A DNA stretch of 64,000 nucleotides, from NCBI GenBank assembly GCA_021817945.1, contig JAKAFL010000009.1:27179-91178 (forward strand), read 5' to 3'. A program made the translations under genes and the position numbers. Positions within the stretch are counted from its first letter, which is position 1, and each line of letters begins with the position of its first letter. The notes under the pieces are model-generated. The model was given only the letters and a program-made list of their open reading frames with translations. It ran no database searches and was not told where the DNA came from. Below, piece after piece: positions 58,666 through 64,000 of this stretch. The stretch is from a bacterium (GTDB lineage: Bacteria; Verrucomicrobiota; Verrucomicrobiia; Limisphaerales; UBA11358).

Positions 58666-59211
58666 ATGGAAACCGATGGCATGGCCGCATCAGGCCCGTT
58701 GCTCAGCCAGGCCAACCGACGCATTTTCGGGTTGGCTTTGATGGTCTTTGCCCTGGATCAAATCACCAAATGGCTGATTCTCTCCTCCTCCATCCCGCTG
58801 GGGGATGAACGGGTGGTGATTCCAGGTTTTTTCAACCTGGCTTTCCGAGTCAACACCGGCGCCGCATGGAGCCTGTTCACCGGCAACAACAGCCTCCTGG
58901 CCATCGTGGCCGTTCTGGCCCTGGCCGCCCTGTATTATTCGCGGCATCATTTCAGCACGCACAGGATCCGGGGCCAGATTGCCTTTGGCCTGATTTTTGG
59001 CGGCATTTTTGGCAACCTGGCGGACCGCTTGAACCCACACCGGCATGCGGTGGTGGATTTTTTGCATTTCTACATGATGCGCCGCGGCAGTGACGTGCCT
59101 TGGGATTTTCCGGCTTTCAACCTGGCGGATTCCGCCATCTGCACCGGGGTGGCGCTGATTTTTTTGATCACCTGGACCCAGGAAACCCCGCCCAAACCGG
59201 CCACGCGATGA
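58666..59211 (+). CDS. lspA: Lipoprotein signal peptidase (signal peptidase II)
   Basis: I take the ATG at 58666 (181 residues); 58681 is also possible. Four membrane helices are visible. The catalytic Asp pair lies in the family motifs GNLADRLNPHRHAVVDF and FNLADSAICTGVA. RVNTGAAWSLF matches the family's N-x-GAAF-type motif. It cuts the signal peptide of prolipoproteins before the lipidated Cys in the inner membrane. The stop overlaps the next start (ATGA), as in many bacteria where lspA is coupled to rluD. Confidence 0.94.
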   Translation: METDGMAASGPLLSQANRRIFGLALMVFALDQITKWLILSSSIPLGDERVVIPGFFNLAFRVNTGAAWSLFTGNNSLLAIVAVLALAALYYSRHHFSTHRIRGQIAFGLIFGGIFGNLADRLNPHRHAVVDFLHFYMMRRGSDVPWDFPAFNLADSAICTGVALIFLITWTQETPPKPATR

Positions 59212-60173
59212 ATGCGGGGAAGCCAAAGGACGGCCAACCGGAGCGGCTGATCGTGGAATCTTCGCAGCCAGGAACAAGGCTGGACGCTTTTCTGAGGGAA
59301 CGTTTCCCGGACATTTCCCGGGGTGGCTGGCGCCGCCTGATTGATGAAGGCAAAGTGCTGGTCAATCATCAAGCCACCAAACCCACGCATCATCCCAGGG
59401 CTGGCGAGGTCATTGAAATTCACCCTGCCGAGGCGCGCCCGGTTGATATCGGCCCGGAAAACATTCCACTGGAAATCCTGCACGAGGATGATTGGCTGCT
59501 GGTATTGAACAAGGCGGCCGGCCAGGTGGTGCATCCGGCCGCGGGCCATGCCGGGGGCACCCTGGTGAATGCGCTGTTGCATCATTGCGCCGGTTCCCTG
59601 AGCGGGATTGGCGGGCTGGCCAGGCCAGGCATCGTCCACCGGCTGGACAAGGAAACCACCGGCTGCCTGGTGGTGGCCAAGAATGACGCCGCACACCTGG
59701 CTCTCTCCGCCCAGTTTGCGGCTCGCGAGGTGCAGAAATCGTACCTGGCCATTGTTTGCGGCCAACCCAAAATGGTGTCGGGGGAAATCCAGGCGGCCAT
59801 AGGACGTCATCCCACCGACAGGAAACGGATGGCGGCCAACACACCGGGCCGGAGCCGCGCCGCCCACACCTCCTACCGCATGATGGAGGTCCTCAACCAT
59901 GCGTCCCTCATGGAAGCGCGCATCCACACCGGACGCACCCACCAAGTGCGGGTGCATTTCCAATTCCTGGGCCATCCCCTGCTGGGCGATTCTGTTTACG
60001 GCGCGCGCCTCAACCGGCAGTTCACCGAACAAACCGGCCTGACCCCGCCGCGCGTGATGCTGCATGCGGCGTCGCTGGGTTTTATTCATCCCCAGAGCGG
60101 CAAACCGGCGCGCTTTGAGGCCCCGTTGCCGCCTGATTTCCTTTCCATGCTGAAAAAGCTTCGCACACGGTGA
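59208..60173 (+). CDS. rluD: RluD-type 23S rRNA pseudouridine synthase
   Basis: The start at 59208 overlaps the lspA stop by 4 bp and gives 321 residues. An S4 domain (about 22-80: TRLDAFLRERFPDISRGGWR, KVLVNHQATKP) precedes the synthase domain, which has the catalytic Asp at D147 (GIVHRLDKETTGCLVV), AREVQKSYLAIVCG, ARIHTGRTHQVRVHFQFLGH and MLHAASLGFIHP. D147 lies close to D139 of E. coli RluD. It most likely modifies 23S rRNA helix 69; RluC- or RluA-type specificity cannot be excluded. Confidence 0.9.
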   Translation: MNAGKPKDGQPERLIVESSQPGTRLDAFLRERFPDISRGGWRRLIDEGKVLVNHQATKPTHHPRAGEVIEIHPAEARPVDIGPENIPLEILHEDDWLLVLNKAAGQVVHPAAGHAGGTLVNALLHHCAGSLSGIGGLARPGIVHRLDKETTGCLVVAKNDAAHLALSAQFAAREVQKSYLAIVCGQPKMVSGEIQAAIGRHPTDRKRMAANTPGRSRAAHTSYRMMEVLNHASLMEARIHTGRTHQVRVHFQFLGHPLLGDSVYGARLNRQFTEQTGLTPPRVMLHAASLGFIHPQSGKPARFEAPLPPDFLSMLKKLRTR

Positions 60174-60192
60174 CGCGCCCGCCCAGTCCCCC

Positions 60193-63100
60193 ATGAAACC
60201 GCCGCCCACTGCGCCCTCAAACGCCGCTTTTCTGCGCGAGAAAATGGCCGGCACACCAGCAGTGGAAAATTTTCTCCACCGGATGGAATCGAGCGGATCA
60301 TTGCTGTTCAAGGGCGTTTCCGCGCGGGCATTTCCCCTGCTGGCCGCCCTTTGCCGCATCAGGTTTCCCGAACGCTCCGTGCTGGTGGCCACCCGAAACC
60401 TGAAAGAACAGGAGGAAACCCGGCAGGACCTTGAAACCTGGCTGGGGCAGCCCCCTTGTTTTCATCCGGCTTGGGAAGGGCTTCCACACGAGACGCGGCT
60501 GCCCCACCCGGACGTGATCAGCGACCGGCTGGAAACCCTGGTGACACTGGCCAGGGGCCCGGCCATGGTGGTGACCACGGCTGAGGCCCTGACCCAGCTC
60601 ACGTTCAATCCCCGGGAATTGCAGAATCGCACCCTCATCCTCAAGCGGGGCTCTTCCTTGCCGCCACTGAACCTTTTGTCCCAACTGGAAGCGCAGGGCT
60701 ATGAACCTGTGGCCCAAGTGACTCAAAAAGGTGAAATGTCCATGCGCGGAGGCATCGTGGACGTGTTTCCCATGACCAGCCCATGGCCGGCGCGCTTGGA
60801 ATTCTTTGGCGACGAATTGGATTCACTCCGCACTTTCGATCCCGCCACCCAGATATCCAGGGAAGCCATTGAGAGCATCATCCTGCCGCCCGCAGGCGAA
60901 TGGGGTCTTCTCAAGGCAGAGCATGTTTCTGAAAAAAAGGCTCCGGCACAGCCCGGTCCGGCATCGCTCCTGGATCATCTGGGCAGGAATCCCATCGTGA
61001 TCTTGTGTCATCCCGCGGATTTGGCGGAAGCCTGCGCGGCGCAGGAGGATCAAATTCCAGCCGGGCATCCCCTGCACCGGTCCTGGTCCGCAATACAGGC
61101 CGATCTTTCCGTAAGGGGCATGACCACCGTGGGATTGGATGAAAGCGAAACGTCCGTCCCACTGCCCGGCGCGGAAGGGGAACCTGCGTGGAGCGATGGA
61201 AAAAGTGAAAGCGCGTGTGAACTGTCCATAAGCGGCCTGGACGCATGGCAGTCGGCGGCGGCAAAACCCATGGAACCGCAATTGGCGGATGCGCGGCGAA
61301 CGGAATTTTTCAGCCAGTTGCACCGCTGGCTGCGCCAGGATTACCGGGTGGACCTTTTCTGCAACAACGACGGCGAACGACAGCGGTTTGAGGAAATCTG
61401 GACTGAACTTTACCCCGGGGAAACCCCGCGCCCGGACATCCGGATTGGCACATTGACCCGTGGATTTGCCTGGGAAGCCGCGCACTGGGTGGTGGTGACC
61501 GATGCCGAGGTTTTTGGCAGGTACAAGATACAAAGGCCGCGCCGGTTGAAATCGCCGCATGCGCTGGCCACGCGTTCGGCGCTGGACATAGATTTCACGG
61601 ACTGGGAAGAGGGGGACCTGGTGGTACACGTCCAGCATGGCATAGGACGTTACAAGGGCCTGGAAACGATTCCACTCAGTTCGTCAAAGACCGCCGCGCC
61701 ATCGGAATGCCTGGTGATTGAATATGCGCCGGGAGAGGCCGGTGGGGAGCCGCCCAAGTTATTCGTGCCGGTGAGCGAGGCTCATTTGGTGGGCAAATAC
61801 GTGGGGGCGGGCCGGGCCAATCCGCCGCTGCACACCTTGGGCGGCACAAGGTGGGCCAAGGCGCGGGAACAGACAGAAAAGGCGGTCCGGGACGTGGCTG
61901 CGGAATTATTGCGCATCCAGGCGGTCCGGGAAACGCAGGTGGGCCAGGCCTGCCGGCCGGACACGGCGTGGCAAAGGGAATTTGAGAGCGCCTTTCTTTA
62001 CGAGGAAACCCCGGATCAACTCACGGCCATCATGGAAACCAAAGCCGACCTGGAGCGTGCCAAGCCAATGGACCGGCTCATTTGCGGGGACGTGGGTTTT
62101 GGCAAAACGGAGGTGGCCATCCGCGCGGCCTTCAAGGTTGTCATGGATGGCCGGCAGGCGGCCATCCTTGTGCCCACCACCGTGCTGGCCCAGCAGCATT
62201 TCAACCATTTTCGCGAGCGCATGGCGGACTATCCGGTGCGCATTGAATTGATGTCCCGGTTCAGGACTCCGCGCGAGCAGCGCCAGGTTCTGGCGGGGCT
62301 GGCGCAGGGCACGGTGGATATCCTGATTGGCACCCACCGGATCGTTCAAGATGACGTGGCCTTCAAGAACCTCGGCCTGGTGGTGATAGACGAGGAGCAG
62401 CGTTTTGGCGTGCTGCACAAGGAAAAATTCAAGCAGTTGCGCACCCTGGTGGATGTTCTCACCCTCAGCGCCACTCCCATTCCCCGCACCCTGTACCTGG
62501 CGCTCACCGGCGCCCGGGACATGAGCACCATCCAGACGCCACCGCACGACCGCCTGCCCGTGGAGACCGTGGCTGCGGCGTATGATGAACGCCTCATCCG
62601 CGATGCCATCCAAAGGGAACTCAACCGGGGCGGCCAGGTGTTTTTTCTGCACAACCGCGTGTCCACCATTGAAACCATGCGCCTGAAGTTGCAGGAGCTG
62701 GTCCCCTCCGCGCGCCTGGTGGTGGGCCATGGCCAGATGGACAGCCATGAACTGGAGGAGGTGATGACCCGGTTTGTCAACGGCCAGGCCGATGTTCTCC
62801 TCTCCACCACCATCATTGAAAGCGGCTTGGACATCCCCAATGCCAACACAATCATCATTGACCGGGCGGACCGTTTTGGTTTGAGCGAGCTTTACCAACT
62901 GCGCGGACGCGTGGGCCGTTACAAGCACCAGGCGTATGCCTACCTGCTGCTGCCGCGCCATGCGCGGCTGCTCTCGGACGTGCGCAAGCGCATCTCCGCC
63001 ATGAAACAGTACGCCAGCCTGGGCAGCGGCTTCAAAATCGCCATGCGCGACCTGGAAATCCGCGGAGCCGGCAACCTGCTGGGCGCCGAACAAAGCGGAC

Positions 63101-63603
63101 ACATCACCGCCGTGGGCTTTGAACTTTACTGCCAGTTGCTCAAGCAAAGCGTCGCCACCCTGAAGGGTGAAAAAATCACGCCGCGCCTGGATGTGCGGGT
63201 GAACCTGGATTTCATCGAAACGACCGGGGAAATCACCGCAGACCGCAGCCCCCGCTCCAGCGCGGGATTGCCCCACGACTACATCCGTGAGCCCCGGCAA
63301 CGCATTGAAATCTACCGCAAACTCGCCCAGGCTGCCGATAAAAACCTCCTGGACTCGCTTCAAAAGGAATTAAGGGATCGTTTCGGACCCTTTCCTGCCG
63401 CCGTGGAACTGCTGCTCGCCATCGCGGAGCTCAAACTCCTCGCCGCAGCGCGCAGCATTTCCCAAATTGAAGTGGCCGAAGACAAAGTCCGGCTCCTGCG
63501 CTCCGGTGAATTTATCACCGTAGGCGGAAAATTTCCGCGTTTGACCCGCCGCGAACCCAAGGCGCGGTTGAAGGAAATTCGGCGGCTGCTACTGGCGGTT
63601 TAA
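60193..63603 (+). CDS. mfd: Transcription-repair coupling factor Mfd
   Basis: The 1136-residue protein is full length. The UvrB-homology module is at the N-terminus (MRGGIVDVFPMTSPWPARLE). The RNA polymerase-interacting domain follows (GDLVVHVQHGIGRYKGLETI). The SF2 translocase has Walker A GDVGFGKTEVA (K638), DEEQ at 733-736 (VIDEEQRFGV), the SATPIPRTLYLALTG motif and the QLRGRVGR motif VI. The C-terminal TRCF domain masks UvrA binding. Mfd removes RNA polymerase stalled at DNA lesions and recruits UvrA. The gene begins 19 bp after rluD. An R2 element starts right at its stop codon. Confidence 0.97.
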   Translation: MKPPPTAPSNAAFLREKMAGTPAVENFLHRMESSGSLLFKGVSARAFPLLAALCRIRFPERSVLVATRNLKEQEETRQDLETWLGQPPCFHPAWEGLPHETRLPHPDVISDRLETLVTLARGPAMVVTTAEALTQLTFNPRELQNRTLILKRGSSLPPLNLLSQLEAQGYEPVAQVTQKGEMSMRGGIVDVFPMTSPWPARLEFFGDELDSLRTFDPATQISREAIESIILPPAGEWGLLKAEHVSEKKAPAQPGPASLLDHLGRNPIVILCHPADLAEACAAQEDQIPAGHPLHRSWSAIQADLSVRGMTTVGLDESETSVPLPGAEGEPAWSDGKSESACELSISGLDAWQSAAAKPMEPQLADARRTEFFSQLHRWLRQDYRVDLFCNNDGERQRFEEIWTELYPGETPRPDIRIGTLTRGFAWEAAHWVVVTDAEVFGRYKIQRPRRLKSPHALATRSALDIDFTDWEEGDLVVHVQHGIGRYKGLETIPLSSSKTAAPSECLVIEYAPGEAGGEPPKLFVPVSEAHLVGKYVGAGRANPPLHTLGGTRWAKAREQTEKAVRDVAAELLRIQAVRETQVGQACRPDTAWQREFESAFLYEETPDQLTAIMETKADLERAKPMDRLICGDVGFGKTEVAIRAAFKVVMDGRQAAILVPTTVLAQQHFNHFRERMADYPVRIELMSRFRTPREQRQVLAGLAQGTVDILIGTHRIVQDDVAFKNLGLVVIDEEQRFGVLHKEKFKQLRTLVDVLTLSATPIPRTLYLALTGARDMSTIQTPPHDRLPVETVAAAYDERLIRDAIQRELNRGGQVFFLHNRVSTIETMRLKLQELVPSARLVVGHGQMDSHELEEVMTRFVNGQADVLLSTTIIESGLDIPNANTIIIDRADRFGLSELYQLRGRVGRYKHQAYAYLLLPRHARLLSDVRKRISAMKQYASLGSGFKIAMRDLEIRGAGNLLGAEQSGHITAVGFELYCQLLKQSVATLKGEKITPRLDVRVNLDFIETTGEITADRSPRSSAGLPHDYIREPRQRIEIYRKLAQAADKNLLDSLQKELRDRFGPFPAAVELLLAIAELKLLAAARSISQIEVAEDKVRLLRSGEFITVGGKFPRLTRREPKARLKEIRRLLLAV

Positions 63604-63771
63604 TCCGGAAAGCGAAATGGAAGAGGTCAAGATGCGGCAAGATGCTGGAACGGAAACTCCTTGGAAAAATCGAAACCATACACGAAGCGGTCTGGTAAGA
63701 TTTTTCCAAAGAGTTTGCGCCCGGTAGATTGGGGCAGATTGGCCTTTTGAATTTCGTTTTCCGGGTTGAAA
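63598..63771 (+). repeat. R2 element, uninterrupted copy
   Basis: About 165-170 bp with ends TTTAATCCGGAAAGCGAAAT and (from the right) TTCAACCCGGAAAACGAAAT, an inverted repeat of about 20 bp with few mismatches. The copy covers the mfd stop codon region and extends 165 bp beyond. It contains TTTTTCCAAAGAGTTTGCGC, the empty form of the site into which R1 is inserted at 57872. Confidence 0.85.
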
Positions 63772-63817
63772 ATCCATCTCCAGCCCACCGTTTTACTGCC
63801 TCTCCGCCAATTACTAA

Positions 63818-64000
63818 TCAGTCAGCGGCATAGGCTACTGTTTTCGCGCCGAAGAAGGATCGGACTAATGGCTGGTTGTTTTGAATTCTGACCAAGTCCT
63901 CTTCCACCCGCTGACGTAAAGATTCGTTCTGCTTCAACGGTTTCTTGGATACCCCGTTGGTTTTCATGTGGCTCCAGACAAATTCGTCGGGATTCAGGTC
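63818..64000 (-). mobile_element. IS630-type transposase, C-terminal end (continues beyond window)
   Basis: The minus strand is open from the right edge to a TGA at 63820-63818 and encodes 60 residues beginning DLNPDEFVWSHMKTNGVSKK and ending SFFGAKTVAYAAD. The DLNPDEFVWSHMK motif, with the third catalytic acid (Glu) of the DDE triad, is the hallmark of the IS630/Tc1-mariner DDE_3 domain. The N-terminal part and the far end of the insertion sequence are outside the window. The near end must lie between 63771 and 63818, but I cannot define its terminal repeat from one side. Confidence 0.85.

Noticed and set aside
61906..63363. 485-codon open frame on the minus strand opposite mfd
   Set aside because: Antisense shadow of the helicase domain in GC-rich sequence.

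Overview
The window looks like a chromosomal segment of a Verrucomicrobiota bacterium, most likely of the Pedosphaera/Limisphaerales type. The indicators are a pilus locus with the gene order of Akkermansia Amuc_1101-1100-1099-1098, a prepilin-like protein with an H-X9-DG motif, a PEP-CTERM surface protein, several very large Asn/Ser/Thr-rich secreted proteins ending in a (F/Y)YR-type tail, and many polysaccharide-degrading enzymes. This assignment is inference from gene content; no rRNA is present.

Layout. 1-6929: the end of a sensor kinase, its LuxR-type response regulator, a secreted carbohydrate-binding-like protein, a pseudopilin-like protein, a GH16 glucanase and a pectate-lyase-fold protein, which together read as a polysaccharide-sensing and degradation block. 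7029-21145: a PEP-CTERM protein and housekeeping genes (gyrB-gyrA, gcvP, exonuclease III, IscA-like protein, hscB, glgB, coaE). 21303-36815: one long minus-strand run, apparently headed by a sigma70-like promoter at 36901-36929. It encodes PilM/PilN-like, Amuc_1100-like and Amuc_1099-like proteins, a secretin split into two separately exported polypeptides, a free-standing 5'-3' exonuclease, and three large secreted proteins in a tight cluster. 37137-45472: acylphosphatase, phosphoesterase, GT9 glycosyltransferase, CCA-adding-type nucleotidyltransferase, GH63-like glucosidase and TypA. 45522-52716: a decaying carbohydrate region with a frameshifted remnant, a secreted 780-residue protein, a polysaccharide-lyase remnant joined to a Fic remnant by an apparent microhomology deletion, and a GH106 rhamnosidase. 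52838-58398: a sensor-like protein lacking its kinase, an arsenic operon (arsR-arsC-arsM-acr3) with a near-consensus promoter and palindromic operator, and tRNA-Lys(CTT). 58666-63603: lspA, an rluD-type pseudouridine synthase and mfd. The end of an IS630-type transposase lies at the right edge.

Two families of small inverted-repeat elements thread through the window. R1 is about 305 bp with 24-bp terminal inverted repeats and internal stem-loops (copies near 7651, 52838, 54756 and 57872). R2 is about 160 bp with about 20-bp terminal inverted repeats, usually starting at a stop codon (18081, 57765 and 63598). At 57765-58233 an intact R1 sits inside an R2 copy, and the uninterrupted R2 at 63598 shows the empty site, which is direct evidence that R1 has moved. 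These elements, the split secretin and the Fic/lyase deletion scar are the most unusual observations here.
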